In this document: positions 28,542 to 37,833 of the stretch, piece by piece
Layout of the letters: each line of letters starts with the position of its first letter
How positions within the stretch are numbered: the stretch's first letter is position 1
Assembly: GCF_007120195.1 (NCBI RefSeq)
Contig: NZ_SKOG01000211.1
Location: 1-45,722 of the forward strand
Direction of reading: 5' to 3'
DNA: 45,722 nt
DNA from: Aquisalimonas sp.
GTDB taxonomy: Bacteria > Pseudomonadota > Gammaproteobacteria > Nitrococcales > Aquisalimonadaceae
Made by a program: the position numbers and the translations under genes
Notes under the pieces: model-generated
Database searches by the model: none
What the model was told of the DNA's origin: nothing
Seen by the model: the letters and a program-made list of their open reading frames with translations, nothing else

Positions 28542-29903
28542 TCAGAAATCGTGGGGATTGATCCCCAACGCCTTGAGCTTTCGATAGAGGTGCGTACGCT
28601 CCATGCCGGCGAGCTTGGCCAGCTCCCCGACGCTGCCACCGACCTCGCGCAGCTGATGCCGGAGATACATGCGCTCGAAGTTTTCGCGCGCTTCACGCAA
28701 CGGCTGGTCGAAGGGCGTAGCCGGGGCCTCCACGCCAGCGCCGGCGCCACTGCCCAGCGCGGCATTGACTTCCTCGGCCGTGATCTCCTCACCCTCCCCG
28801 AGAATCAGCAACCGCTGGACCAGATTCTTCAGTTCGCGGACGTTGCCCGACCAAGAATGGTCCCGCAATCGGTTCTGTGCCGCGTCCGAAAACCGCCGCC
28901 GGGGCAGTTTTTCGCGGTTGACAAAGCGCTCCAAGTAGAATGCCAGCAACTCCGGGATGTCTTCGGGGTGTTCGCGCAAGGGCGGGATGTGCAGCGGCAC
29001 CACGTTGAGATGGTAGTAGAGATCCTCGCGGAAGTGCCCGGCCCGCACCTGCGCCTCCAGGTTCGTCCGTGTGGCCGCGAGCACACGCACGTCCACCGCA
29101 ACCGGCTCTGCGCCACCAACGCGATGGAACTTCTGGCCGGTAAGCGCGCTCAGCAGTCGCACCTGCGCCCCCATATCCAGGTCTGCAACCTCGTCAATGA
29201 ACAGCGTGCCGTTATTGGCCTGTTCCAGGCGCCCGTAACTCACCCGCCCGTCGCGTTCGCTTCCGAACAGCTCCTGCGCTGCGCTGCTGCCACCGGCGAG
29301 CGACCCGGCCGCGACTTCCACGAACGGCCGCCCACTTCGCGGGCTGTTCTGGTGCAGGTAGCGGGCAAAGTTGCGCTTGCCGCAGCCGGCCTCACCCGTG
29401 ATCAGCACCCAAGTGTTGTGGCCGGCAATCCGGCGGGCCTGGGCGCGCAGCTCCTGCATCACGCGACTTTGGCCCAACGGCTGATCAACGCCGTCGCTCT
29501 CCGCGCGCAGGCCGCGAAGCTCCCGCGCCAAGCGATCAGCTTCCAGGGCACGCTCCACCACCACCAGCAGCCTGGCCAACGACAGCGGCTTTTCCAGGAA
29601 ATCGTAGGCGCCAAGGCGCGTTGCCTCCACGGCCGACTCGACACTGCCGTGGCCGGAGATCATCACCACGGGACAGGGCGGTCCACCGCCCTCCGACCAC
29701 TCCTTAAGCAATGCGATGCCGTCGGTATCGGGCATCCAAATATCAAGGAGGATCAGGTCCGGACGGCGATGCCGCAGCGCCTGACGGGTGCCGGCCGCAT
29801 CGGCCGCAACCCGCACCTGATAACCCTCGTCTTCCAGTATCTCCTGGACCAGGCTGCGGATGTCCGGCTCGTCGTCGACAACGAGAATACTTGACGCGAT
29901 CAT
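28542..29903 (-). CDS. ntrX: NtrX-family response regulator (AAA+, Fis-type HTH)
   Basis: The 453 residues comprise a receiver (VVDDEPDIRSLVQEIL; acceptor Asp in LILLDIWMPDTDG), an AAA+ domain with a Walker A-like GEAGCGKRNFARYL and Walker B GTLFIDEVAD, and a Fis-type helix-turn-helix (VGELAKLAGMERTHLYRKLKALGI). The sigma-54 contact loop GAFTGA is missing: the segment reads ELFGSERDGRVSYGRLEQAN. It probably does not activate sigma-54 in the classical way. The start is ATG 29903, overlapping the ntrY stop by 4 bp; the track's 29969 start is within ntrY. NtrY is the cognate kinase. Confidence 0.93.
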   Translation of the reverse strand: MIASSILVVDDEPDIRSLVQEILEDEGYQVRVAADAAGTRQALRHRRPDLILLDIWMPDTDGIALLKEWSEGGGPPCPVVMISGHGSVESAVEATRLGAYDFLEKPLSLARLLVVVERALEADRLARELRGLRAESDGVDQPLGQSRVMQELRAQARRIAGHNTWVLITGEAGCGKRNFARYLHQNSPRSGRPFVEVAAGSLAGGSSAAQELFGSERDGRVSYGRLEQANNGTLFIDEVADLDMGAQVRLLSALTGQKFHRVGGAEPVAVDVRVLAATRTNLEAQVRAGHFREDLYYHLNVVPLHIPPLREHPEDIPELLAFYLERFVNREKLPRRRFSDAAQNRLRDHSWSGNVRELKNLVQRLLILGEGEEITAEEVNAALGSGAGAGVEAPATPFDQPLREARENFERMYLRHQLREVGGSVGELAKLAGMERTHLYRKLKALGINPHDF

Positions 29904-32092
29904 TGGCCCCCCTCGGCACTGCGCTCGACGGCAACCAGCTCCGGCATTGGCAGGCGGACGGTGACGCACGCCCCGTCGGCGAGATTCTCTGCCGTGATAC
30001 TGCCGTTATGCTCCTCGACGATTTTCTTGACAATGGGCATCCCCAGCCCGGTTCCTTTGACCTTGGTCGTCACGTACGGCTCGAAGAGGTGTTCCGCCAC
30101 GTCGTCACTGAAACCAGGGCCGCGATCCCTGACCTGGATCTCGATCCCATTGAACCGCTCATCCTGCCGATGCACCGTGCTCAGCCGCAGCCGGCAGCGC
30201 TCGCCGGCAGACGTCGCCTCGAGGGCATTCTTGATCAGATTATGCAACAACTGACGGATCCGGCCCGCATCCACGAGAATACCCGGTAGCGCTCCATCCA
30301 AATCCAGCTCGATGCGGGGGCCGTCGTCGCCGCCGCGGTAAAGATCCGCCACTTGCTGAACGATACCGTTGATATCCCCCATGGCCAGGTCCAGGCGTGG
30401 CGGACGGGCGTACTCATTGAACGCATTCACCATGGCCTTCATGGCGTCGACCTGCTGAATAATTGTCTGGGTGGAGCGTTCCAGCACCTCGGCATCCCGC
30501 CCCTGCAGGTCAGGCTCGAGTTTGCGACGCAGCCGCTCGGCCGCCAGCTGGATGGGGGTCAAGGGGTTCTTGATCTCGTGGGCCAGGCGCCGTGCCACCT
30601 CGCCCCAGGCCGCATCCCGCTGGGCCTGAATGAGCGTGGTCACATCGTCGAAAACTATGACATGGCCGCCGCCACCGTGCGCGGCCGGCAATGTCGCGCC
30701 GCTGCAGGTGAGCATCTGCCGGCCCTGCGGCCCAAACAGACTGATCTGTTCACGCCATTCCGCCTCCTGTCCATGCATGCGTCGCGCCACAAGCGCCGCG
30801 AAGGGCTCCAGGTGGGGATTCCGTTTAACGACCATGACCAACGGCTTGCCATCATGGGAGCCCAAATTCATTCCGAGAATTTGGTCAGCCGCGCGGTTGC
30901 AGGTGCGAATGTTGCCCGCCCTGTCCAGTGCCAGAACCCCGGATGACAAACGCGCCAGCACCGTCTCCAGATAGGCGCGCTGATCTTCCACCTGGGCCTG
31001 ACTGCGCGTGGCCTCGTCCCGCGCCTGCGCCACGCGCCGGCTCATGTCGTTAAATGAGCGCACCAGAAAACCCAGCTCGTCGTTCCCTGCAGGCGGCAGC
31101 TGCCGGCCGTAATCGCCGGCCGCGACGGCAGCCGTGCCTTCGGCCAGGGAGCGAACGGGCTCGACCAGCCGGCGGGCGGCATAGAACGCGGACCACACGG
31201 CAAACAGCAGACTGAGCAGGAGCACCAGCGACAGAGTGATGGTGAACGTATTCTTGAGCGGGCGGCTTAGGTAACCCACTTCCTGGTACCGCGCATAGGC
31301 GGCTTGCACGCGCTCGGCGAGGTCGTTCACACGCGGCGAAACCGGATACAGCACTTGCAGAATGCGTTGATCGGGCGTGCCGAGCGCGCCCGGAGCAGGG
31401 ACGAGCACGCGGATATGTAGGCCTTCGTCGTCAATCGGATCAAGACCGACGTAGGGCCGACCCATGCGAACCTGGAGCAGCACGTCATCCTCGGGACGGT
31501 GGGGCAGAATAACGGCATCCGGCGCTCTGGCGCTGGTGGCAATGATCCGGCCACTAGACCGCATGGCGGTAATCTCCGCCGCCCCATCCTGGTTGCGCAG
31601 GCGCTCCAGCGTGAGCGGCAATAGGCCGTCGGGCACATCTGCGAGGTCCAGCGCCGAGCGTTGGGTGCGGTCGAGGAGTTCCCGCTTGCGCATGTCGAAC
31701 GACGCCTGGGATAGCCTCAGCGCCTCTTCTACCGCCTGCTGTTCGGTACGCTCGTCAAACCAGGAGTCGATCCCGCGATCGAGGAACTGAACGGAGAAGT
31801 AATACACGACCGTCACCGGCACGACGGCCAGCACAACAAACATGGTGACCAGGCGGACGGTCAGGCGGCTACCGGCCTGGCCGCGCCGCCGCTGCGCAAT
31901 GAGCCGCCAGAGGTTGTAGGCGATGAGAACGACCAGCGCCACAAGGGCCGCGCTGTTGACCATAAGCAGCCAGGGATGGAGGCGGCCGAACAGGTCTGAA
32001 TGCTGGGTTGCCATGCTGAGCAGATACAGCGAGGCCAGCAGCAGCAGGCACAGCACCACCCGAAAGACCGAACCCGCACGCGGGTGTCTCAT
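29900..32092 (-). CDS. ntrY: NtrY-family sensor histidine kinase
   Basis: The protein has an N-terminal membrane region (about three or four spans), an extracytoplasmic stretch, a further span near residue 290, a HAMP domain (RRLVEPVRSLAEGTAAVAAGDY), a PAS domain (LSSGVLALDRAGNIRTCN), HisKA with the phospho-acceptor His in RRLAHEIKNPLTPIQLAAERL, and HATPase motifs (NLIKNALEAT, DRGPGF, GTGLGMPI). NtrY/NtrX systems have been tied to nitrogen and redox or envelope control in other proteobacteria. ATG 32092 overlaps the DUF4390 stop (730 residues); starts at 32107 and 32116 are also possible. Confidence 0.92.
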   Translation of the reverse strand: MRHPRAGSVFRVVLCLLLLASLYLLSMATQHSDLFGRLHPWLLMVNSAALVALVVLIAYNLWRLIAQRRRGQAGSRLTVRLVTMFVVLAVVPVTVVYYFSVQFLDRGIDSWFDERTEQQAVEEALRLSQASFDMRKRELLDRTQRSALDLADVPDGLLPLTLERLRNQDGAAEITAMRSSGRIIATSARAPDAVILPHRPEDDVLLQVRMGRPYVGLDPIDDEGLHIRVLVPAPGALGTPDQRILQVLYPVSPRVNDLAERVQAAYARYQEVGYLSRPLKNTFTITLSLVLLLSLLFAVWSAFYAARRLVEPVRSLAEGTAAVAAGDYGRQLPPAGNDELGFLVRSFNDMSRRVAQARDEATRSQAQVEDQRAYLETVLARLSSGVLALDRAGNIRTCNRAADQILGMNLGSHDGKPLVMVVKRNPHLEPFAALVARRMHGQEAEWREQISLFGPQGRQMLTCSGATLPAAHGGGGHVIVFDDVTTLIQAQRDAAWGEVARRLAHEIKNPLTPIQLAAERLRRKLEPDLQGRDAEVLERSTQTIIQQVDAMKAMVNAFNEYARPPRLDLAMGDINGIVQQVADLYRGGDDGPRIELDLDGALPGILVDAGRIRQLLHNLIKNALEATSAGERCRLRLSTVHRQDERFNGIEIQVRDRGPGFSDDVAEHLFEPYVTTKVKGTGLGMPIVKKIVEEHNGSITAENLADGACVTVRLPMPELVAVERSAEGGQ

Positions 32093-32682
32093 CCATCCAA
32101 CGGCCATGTGTACCACTCACTCGCCAAACGCCATTCCGGAGACACCAGCGCCACAGTTCTCAGGGGGTGTGGCAGGACGTCGGGATTCAGGCGGGCACGC
32201 AACTCGAGCTCATACTGCTCCCCGGACTCCAGCTGACCGCCGCCGATCACGCGCTCTCCCACGGTGCTGGCCCAGGCGTCGATCGCAGCATCGCGGCGGA
32301 AAAATGTACGACGCTCCCCCGTGTCGTTGTTTAACACCACGTAACGACGACTCAGCGCGTGAAAGCGAAGTTCCCGCTGCATACGGAGATCGGCCAACTC
32401 CGCATCCCACCACCACCACCGGGGACGGATGACGCGCACCTGTAGATCCAGCCCCAACGGCACCCCACTCTCCAAGGCGACTTCGGCTTCATCACTGAGA
32501 CGCACCTGGAAGCGCGCACTCAGGTAAACGCCGGAGTCGTCGTTGCGGATATCAGACTCCGCCAGCACAAATCCTGGCCGCTCGGCCGCGGCCAGGGATG
32601 GCGCGAAGCCGGCAAGCGCCATCATGGCGATTAGCAGCAATCGGCCAGCGAAGGCACTGGCTTCCGGCGTGCGTGTGTTCAT
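32089..32682 (-). CDS. DUF4390 exported protein
   Basis: This 197-residue protein has a Sec signal peptide (FAGRLLLIAMMALAGFAPSLAAAE) and a mature beta-rich domain with SARFQVRLSDEAEVALESGVPL, a Trp-rich RPRWWWWDAELADL segment and a C-terminal RTVALVSPEWRLASEWYTWPLDG. That pattern is the DUF4390 family, regularly found between rsmB and ntrY in gammaproteobacteria. It overlaps rsmB and ntrY by 4 bp each. The track start at 33225 runs through rsmB and is not real. Periplasmic; function unknown, perhaps linked to NtrY sensing. Confidence 0.85.
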   Translation of the reverse strand: MNTRTPEASAFAGRLLLIAMMALAGFAPSLAAAERPGFVLAESDIRNDDSGVYLSARFQVRLSDEAEVALESGVPLGLDLQVRVIRPRWWWWDAELADLRMQRELRFHALSRRYVVLNNDTGERRTFFRRDAAIDAWASTVGERVIGGGQLESGEQYELELRARLNPDVLPHPLRTVALVSPEWRLASEWYTWPLDG

Positions 32683-34001
32683 TGCTTGACGAGGCACGCG
32701 TAGTAAAAGCCATCCATCCCGGACTCGCCACTGAGGATCTGGCGGCCGTGATCCGTTGCCTGCCCCCAGGCCGCATCGATCATGCGTACTACTACATCCT
32801 CGCGCTCCGCGGCGAAAGGCCGAACCACCTGCTCGTTTTCCATGGGCAGCACGGAACACGTCACGTAAAGCAGCATACCCCCCGGTGCCAATAGGGGCCA
32901 GGCCGCCGCAAGCAGGCGCTTCTGCAGGGCTTGCAGGCCATCGAGGTCCGCGGCTTGGCGCAAGAGCTTGATATCGGGGTGGCGTCGGATCACACCGCTC
33001 GCCGAGCAAGGGGCGTCCAGCAGGATGCGGTCGTAGGCAACGCCATCCCACCAGTGCCCGGGCTCGGCCGCATCGCCCTGAATCACGCGTGCCGACAGGC
33101 CCAGGCGGCGCAGATTCTCGTGCAGGCGCTCGAGGCGCACGGACTCCAGGTCGACGGCGACCAACTCCGCCAGGGCCGGCTGGCACTCCAGGACGTGGGA
33201 GCTCTTGCCGCCGGGCGCTGCGCACAGGTCCAGGACGCGCTCACCGGGCTCCGGGGCCAACAGTACCGCGGCCTGCTGGGCGGCGGCGTCCTGCACAGAG
33301 ACGGCGCCCCCCGCGAAGCCCGGCAGTCGTTCGACGCCAACCGGTTCATCCAGCACGATGGCGTCGGGCGCCAACGGATGGGCATTCGCCCCCACGCCGA
33401 TACACTGCAGCTCGCCCAGGTACGCCTCCCGAGCGCGTTGCCGTCGATTGACCCGAAGTGTCATCGGTGGGCGCGCGTTATTCGCCTCGATCAACGCCTC
33501 CCAGTTCGCCGGCCAAGCCTCACGAAAGCGCGCAAGCAACCAGTCCGGATGCGCATACCGGGCGCTCGGCAGTGCTTGCCACCCGGCTTGCAGCGACGTT
33601 CGCTCCCTTAGGCAGCGGCGCAGCACGGCGTTGACAAGGCCTGAAGCCCGTCGGCGCCCCAGAGCCCGGGCCGCGGCAACAGTCTCTGAGACGGCGGCAT
33701 GCTCGGGAATGCGGGTGTCAAGGCACTGATACAGCCCCACGATGAGCACCGCATGGACATCGCGATCACGGCGCCGCAAGGGTCGCTCCAGCAGCTGGTC
33801 GAGCACCCAGCACAGGCGCGGATACCAGCGCAGGGCGCCGTAGGCCAATTCCTGCGCCAGCGCGCGCTCGCCAGGGGCGACCTGCCCGAGCACCGCCGGC
33901 AGCGCCGCTGTCAGGGAACGCCCCGTGGCCACGCGCGCCAGCGCCTCGGCGGCCGCCAGCCGGGCCGAGATCGCCTGGACCTGACGCCTGCCACGCGCCA
34001 T
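32679..34001 (-). CDS. rsmB: 16S rRNA m5C967 methyltransferase RsmB
   Basis: RsmB uses S-adenosylmethionine to methylate C967 of 16S rRNA. The 440 residues comprise an N-terminal NusB-like domain (AEALARVATGRSLTAALP to RRRASGLVNAVLRRCLRE) and a Rossmann methyltransferase with VLDLCAAPGGKSSHVLE, the motif IV Cys in LDAPCSASGVIRRHPDIK and the catalytic motif VI Cys in LLYVTCSVLPMENEQVV. Start ATG 34001 shares one base with the fmt stop (TGATG). The track's 34244 start lies inside fmt. It is third in def-fmt-rsmB. Confidence 0.96.
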   Translation of the reverse strand: MARGRRQVQAISARLAAAEALARVATGRSLTAALPAVLGQVAPGERALAQELAYGALRWYPRLCWVLDQLLERPLRRRDRDVHAVLIVGLYQCLDTRIPEHAAVSETVAAARALGRRRASGLVNAVLRRCLRERTSLQAGWQALPSARYAHPDWLLARFREAWPANWEALIEANNARPPMTLRVNRRQRAREAYLGELQCIGVGANAHPLAPDAIVLDEPVGVERLPGFAGGAVSVQDAAAQQAAVLLAPEPGERVLDLCAAPGGKSSHVLECQPALAELVAVDLESVRLERLHENLRRLGLSARVIQGDAAEPGHWWDGVAYDRILLDAPCSASGVIRRHPDIKLLRQAADLDGLQALQKRLLAAAWPLLAPGGMLLYVTCSVLPMENEQVVRPFAAEREDVVVRMIDAAWGQATDHGRQILSGESGMDGFYYACLVKQ

Positions 34002-34942
34002 CACTGAAACCGCGTACCCACAGGGATCTGTCGTCCGTTGACGAAGCTGGCAACGGTCAGGGGCCGGCCCCCAGGGGCCTGCAGCTCCAGGATCCTCAAC
34101 ATGCCGTCGCCGCTGGCGACATCGATTCCCGCCGGGTCGACATGCATCACCGTTCCCGGCACCGCATCCACCCGCCCCGGCAAGGCGCGGGCGCGCCAGA
34201 TGCGCAGGCGTGAACCGTCCCAGCGCGTCTCCGCGACGGGCCACGGATTAAACGCTGCCACCTGGCGCGCCAGGACGGCCGCCCCATGACTCCAGTCCAG
34301 GCGCGCCTCGGCCTTGTCCAGTTTCGGCGCATAGGTCACACCGCTAGCGGGTTGCGGCACGGCTGTCAGGCGCCCTTGCAAGAGGGGATCCAGGGACGCC
34401 CTCAACAGCTCGGCGCCGAGATCGGCGAGACGGTCATGGAGGGAGCCGCCGGTGTCGTCGGCCACGACAGGGGTCGTGCGGCAGTCGTACACAGGCCCGG
34501 TATCAAGACCGGCCTCCATGCGCATCAAGCACACGCCCGTCATTTCATCGCCGGCGAGCAACGCACGCTGAATGGGTGCCGCACCTCGCCACCGGGGGAG
34601 CAGTGAGGCATGCAGATTGACGCAACCCCGAGCGGGCAGCTCGAGAATTGGCCGCGGCAGCAACAAGCCGTAGGCGACCACCACCAGTAGATCCGGCGCT
34701 GCCTCAACCATCGCCTGCCGATCATCCTCCGAGCGCAACGACTGGGGCTGATGCACCGGGATGCCAGAATCGGTCGCCAGCCGCTTGACCGGCGACTGCC
34801 GTGGCTGCCGGCCCCTGCCTGCAGGGCGGTCCGGCTGTGTCCATACCCCCACGACAGCATGCTGGCAATCCAGCAGGGTACGTAGTGCGGGCACAGCGAA
34901 ATCAGGGGTACCCGCGAAAGCGATTCGGGCCTGTTGCGACAT
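34001..34942 (-). CDS. fmt: methionyl-tRNA formyltransferase Fmt
   Basis: Fmt formylates the initiator Met-tRNA using 10-formyl-THF. It is 313 residues: RIAFAGTPDFAVPALRTLL, the catalytic core with Asn, His and Asp in NLHASLLPRWRGAAPIQRA and EAGLDTGPV, and a C-terminal OB-fold tRNA-binding domain (FNPWPVAETRWDGSRLRIWRA). It lies 109 bp after def and couples to rsmB. The paired formylase and deformylase genes form the usual initiation/processing unit. Confidence 0.97.
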   Translation of the reverse strand: MSQQARIAFAGTPDFAVPALRTLLDCQHAVVGVWTQPDRPAGRGRQPRQSPVKRLATDSGIPVHQPQSLRSEDDRQAMVEAAPDLLVVVAYGLLLPRPILELPARGCVNLHASLLPRWRGAAPIQRALLAGDEMTGVCLMRMEAGLDTGPVYDCRTTPVVADDTGGSLHDRLADLGAELLRASLDPLLQGRLTAVPQPASGVTYAPKLDKAEARLDWSHGAAVLARQVAAFNPWPVAETRWDGSRLRIWRARALPGRVDAVPGTVMHVDPAGIDVASGDGMLRILELQAPGGRPLTVASFVNGRQIPVGTRFQ

Positions 34943-35051
34943 GGAGCGAACTCATGATCGGGCCGGGGCCGCAATGACAAGCCCAGGCGGGGGCGGTGGC
35001 GGCGAGACAAATCTGGAGCCGGACAAGGCTGGCGGCTGCGACGGGTACCGG

Positions 35052-35555
35052 TTACGCAGTCAGCCGCGACTGCTTCGTCAGCTTGCGGTGCGCGCGTTTG
35101 CGCTTGAGTTCCGACAGGTGATCCAAGAACAGCTTGCCGTTGAGATGGTCCACCTCGTGCTGTACGCAGATCGCGAGCAAGCCATGGGCTTCGAACTCAA
35201 AGGAGGCTCCGTGACGATCCAGTGCACGCACGTGCAGCCACTCGGCCCGTTCCACAGTATCCTGATAGCCCGGCACAGACAGACAGCCCTCCTGGCTGCG
35301 TTCAGTACCCTCAGCCTTGAGGATCTCCGGGTTGATCAGCACACGCGGTTCGTTGCGCTCGTCGGAGACATCAATGACGACCACGCGTTCATGGACGTCC
35401 ACCTGCGTCGCCGCCAGCCCGATGCCCGGCGCGTCGTACATGGTCTCAAGCATGTCGTCGGCCAAAGCGCGGATGCGATCGTCCACGACCTTGACAGGTT
35501 GAGCCACAGTTCGCAGCCGCGAGTCCGGATATTGGAGAATATTGAGTTTGGACAT
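35052..35555 (-). CDS. def: peptide deformylase Def
   Basis: Def removes the formyl group from nascent N-formylmethionine. It is 167 residues with all three motifs: [17 protein letters not shown] (metal-binding Cys) and HEVDHLNG (two metal His and the catalytic Glu). The start [11 protein letters not shown] is ATG 35555; the track's TTG 35570 adds five residues. It is the first gene of the def-fmt-rsmB-DUF4390-ntrYX-trkAH group and divergent from the LysM gene, with the promoter expected in the 131-bp gap. Confidence 0.97.
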   Translation of the reverse strand: MSKLNILQYPDSRLRTVAQPVKVVDDRIRALADDMLETMYDAPGIGLAATQVDVHERVVVIDVSDERNEPRVLINPEILKAEGTERSQEGCLSVPGYQDTVERAEWLHVRALDRHGASFEFEAHGLLAICVQHEVDHLNGKLFLDHLSELKRKRAHRKLTKQSRLTA

Positions 35556-35686
35556 GGTTCCGTTGCGCAACGCGAATATTCGGGTTAGCGTTTAAGTCTA
35601 GAACCATAAGGGACCCGCAGGCAATCTCGAAACTGACGTTTCGCGCGTGTCTGCGTCTTCGCCGGTCATTGGACAAGGATTACCTC

Positions 35687-36709
35687 ATGCGTATCAGGAT
35701 GCTCATCGCTCTGTTCTGCGGGCTGTGGCTTGCAGCACCAGTGGTTTTTGCCGACGACGCGTTCCGGGATGACCACCCGCAACGCTACATCGTTCAAACG
35801 AATGACACCCTCTGGGACATCTCGGAGCGTTTCCTTGAGAGTCCCTGGTTATGGCCGGAGATCTGGCACGTCAACCCGGACATCGAAAACCCCCACCTGA
35901 TATACCCTGGCGACGAGATCCGCCTGGTGTACGTCGACGGCGAGCCGCGACTGACCGTTGACCGTGGCATGCGTACCGTGCGCCTGTCTCCAAAGGTGCG
36001 GGAGGAAGTGCTGGAGCCGGCGATCAGCACCATTCCGATGGAAGCCATTCGGCCATTCCTCAATCGCAGCCGCGTCCTGGACGACGCTGTTTTTGATTCC
36101 GCACCCTACATTCTCGCCGGCGAGGATGAGCGGGTCATGGCGTCGCGGGGCGACTCCATCTACGTGCGCCGACTCCCCAACAACGGTCAGAGGGCATTCG
36201 CCATCGTCCGCAAGGCGGATCCGTACACCGACCCGGACACCGGCGAGGTGCTGGGCTATGAGGCGACCTATGTGGGCGATGCACGCATCGTCCAGCATGG
36301 TGACCCCGGCACCGCGCGGGTGACGTCCAGTAACCGGGAAATCCTGCCGCGCGACCGCCTGGTGCAAACGCCATCGGACCCCATACGCACCACGTTTCAA
36401 CCCCGAGCCCCGGACGAGGCAGTGGAGGGGGTGATTATCAACGTCATGGAGGGCGTAACGCAGATCGGCCAGTATGATGTGGTGGTGTTAAACCGTGGCA
36501 AACACCACGGCCTTGAGGACGGCCACGTACTGAGCGTCTTTCAGGCAGGCCGCGAGATCCGCGATGACATCGCCGAAGAGACGGTGACGCTGCCGCAAGA
36601 GCGCGCCGGCGAACTGATCATCTTCCAGGTCTTCGATAAACTCAGCTTTGGCCTCGTCATGCGCGCCGAACGCGCCATGAATACCCTGGACATGGTGCGC
36701 AGTCCCTGA
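35687..36709 (+). CDS. exported LysM-domain protein
   Basis: This 340-residue protein has a Sec signal peptide (MRIRMLIALFCGLWLAAPVVFA) and one N-terminal LysM peptidoglycan-binding module (RYIVQTNDTLWDISERFLESPWLWPEIWHVNPDIENPHLIYPGDEIRLVY). About 250 residues of unknown beta-rich region follow. The gene is typically found next to dprA and divergent from def in gammaproteobacteria. The ORF track starts at TTG 35669, but AAGGA lies seven bases before ATG 35687. Likely periplasmic or cell-wall associated. Its TGA overlaps the only plausible dprA start (CTGA). Confidence 0.88.
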   Translation: MRIRMLIALFCGLWLAAPVVFADDAFRDDHPQRYIVQTNDTLWDISERFLESPWLWPEIWHVNPDIENPHLIYPGDEIRLVYVDGEPRLTVDRGMRTVRLSPKVREEVLEPAISTIPMEAIRPFLNRSRVLDDAVFDSAPYILAGEDERVMASRGDSIYVRRLPNNGQRAFAIVRKADPYTDPDTGEVLGYEATYVGDARIVQHGDPGTARVTSSNREILPRDRLVQTPSDPIRTTFQPRAPDEAVEGVIINVMEGVTQIGQYDVVVLNRGKHHGLEDGHVLSVFQAGREIRDDIAEETVTLPQERAGELIIFQVFDKLSFGLVMRAERAMNTLDMVRSP

Positions 36710-37833
36710 ACCCGACGAGTGACACGCAAGCGTGGCTTGCCCTGGCCCGGGTAACCGGCCTGCCGTTTCGCGTCAGCGAGAGGCTCCTGCACACCCACGG
36801 CAGCCCTGGTGCGATCCTGGCGGCCGGACCCGGGGCGGTCCGTGCCGCCGGCGGCGGGGCCGCGAGTTCCCAGGCCCTGTCGGCGCCGGACTGGGCCGGT
36901 GTCGAACGCGATCTCGCCTGGCTCGAGGCGAGCTGCGATCACCACCTGCTTACCTGGACCGACACCCGTTATCCTGCGCTGTTGCGGGAAATGGACAGCC
37001 CACCGCTGTGCCTCTACGTCAACGGCGACCCGGACGTCCTCAACGTGCCGCAGCTCGCCATCGTGGGCAGCCGCAATGCGACGGCCGGAGGCCGGTCCAC
37101 GGCACGGGAGTTTGCCGAGCACCTGGCCAGCCGCGGGCTGACCATTACCAGCGGGCTGGCCGTGGGGGTGGACGCCGCCGCGCACCAGGGCGCGCTCGAT
37201 GGCGGCGGCTTCACCGTCGCGGTGACGGCCACGGGCCCGGACCGCGTGTATCCGCCACGCCATCGCTCCCTGGCCCACGCCATCGCCGCCGACGGTGCGG
37301 TGGTCACCGAGTTCCCCTGCGGCACTCCGCCCCGCGCCGGGCATTTCCCGCGGCGCAACCGCATCATCAGCGGATTGGCGGCGGGGACCCTGGTGGTGGA
37401 GGCCAGCCCGCGGTCTGGGTCGTTGATTACCGCCCGCCTCGCCCTGGAGCAGGGCCGGGAGGTATTTGCCATCCCCGGGTCGATACACAACCCGCTGGCA
37501 CGCGGCTGCCACCGCTTGATCCGCGACGGAAGCGCCAAACTGGTCGAGCAGGCCGACGAGATCCTCGAGGAGCTCACGGGGCGGCTGCAGCTGCCCCGTG
37601 AGCCAGCAACCGGCACAGGCAACGGCACGGAGCCACAACAGTTGCAGCTTGATCCGGAGCATGAAGCCGTGCTGAATGCACTGGGCTACGATCCGGTGCC
37701 GCTGGAAACCGTGCTACAGCGCACCGGATTGACGCCCGATGTGGTTTCCTCCATCCTCCTGCTACTGGAATTGTCTGGTCGAATTACGGCGATGCCCGGT
37801 GGTCGCTATGCCCGGGCGGGAAGAGATCGATGA
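36706..37833 (+). CDS. dprA: DNA-processing protein DprA (non-canonical start)
   Basis: DprA binds incoming single-stranded DNA and loads RecA during natural transformation. The reading frame gives about 375 residues: an N-terminal SAM-like region (AWLALARVTGLPFRVSERLL), the Rossmann core (VGSRNATAGGRSTAREFAEHL, TSGLAVGVDAAAHQGAL, FPRRNRIISGLA, RSGSLITARLALEQGR, PGSIHNPLARGCHRLIRDGA-like) and a C-terminal winged helix (VLNALGYDPVPLETVLQRTGL). From the in-frame stop at 36637 to TTG 36982 there is no ATG, GTG or TTG. CTG 36706, overlapping the LysM stop, is the best guess. The ORF track's 36982 start loses the N-terminal domain. Confidence 0.85.
   Translation: MNPTSDTQAWLALARVTGLPFRVSERLLHTHGSPGAILAAGPGAVRAAGGGAASSQALSAPDWAGVERDLAWLEASCDHHLLTWTDTRYPALLREMDSPPLCLYVNGDPDVLNVPQLAIVGSRNATAGGRSTAREFAEHLASRGLTITSGLAVGVDAAAHQGALDGGGFTVAVTATGPDRVYPPRHRSLAHAIAADGAVVTEFPCGTPPRAGHFPRRNRIISGLAAGTLVVEASPRSGSLITARLALEQGREVFAIPGSIHNPLARGCHRLIRDGSAKLVEQADEILEELTGRLQLPREPATGTGNGTEPQQLQLDPEHEAVLNALGYDPVPLETVLQRTGLTPDVVSSILLLLELSGRITAMPGGRYARAGRDR

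Noticed and set aside
29900-32116. sigma-54 promoter control of the ntrYX block
   Set aside because: No convincing GG-N10-GC element was seen upstream; the genes overlap and are probably read from the def promoter.
36719-36721. GTG 36719 as the dprA start
   Set aside because: It is in a different frame from dprA and would need a frameshift.
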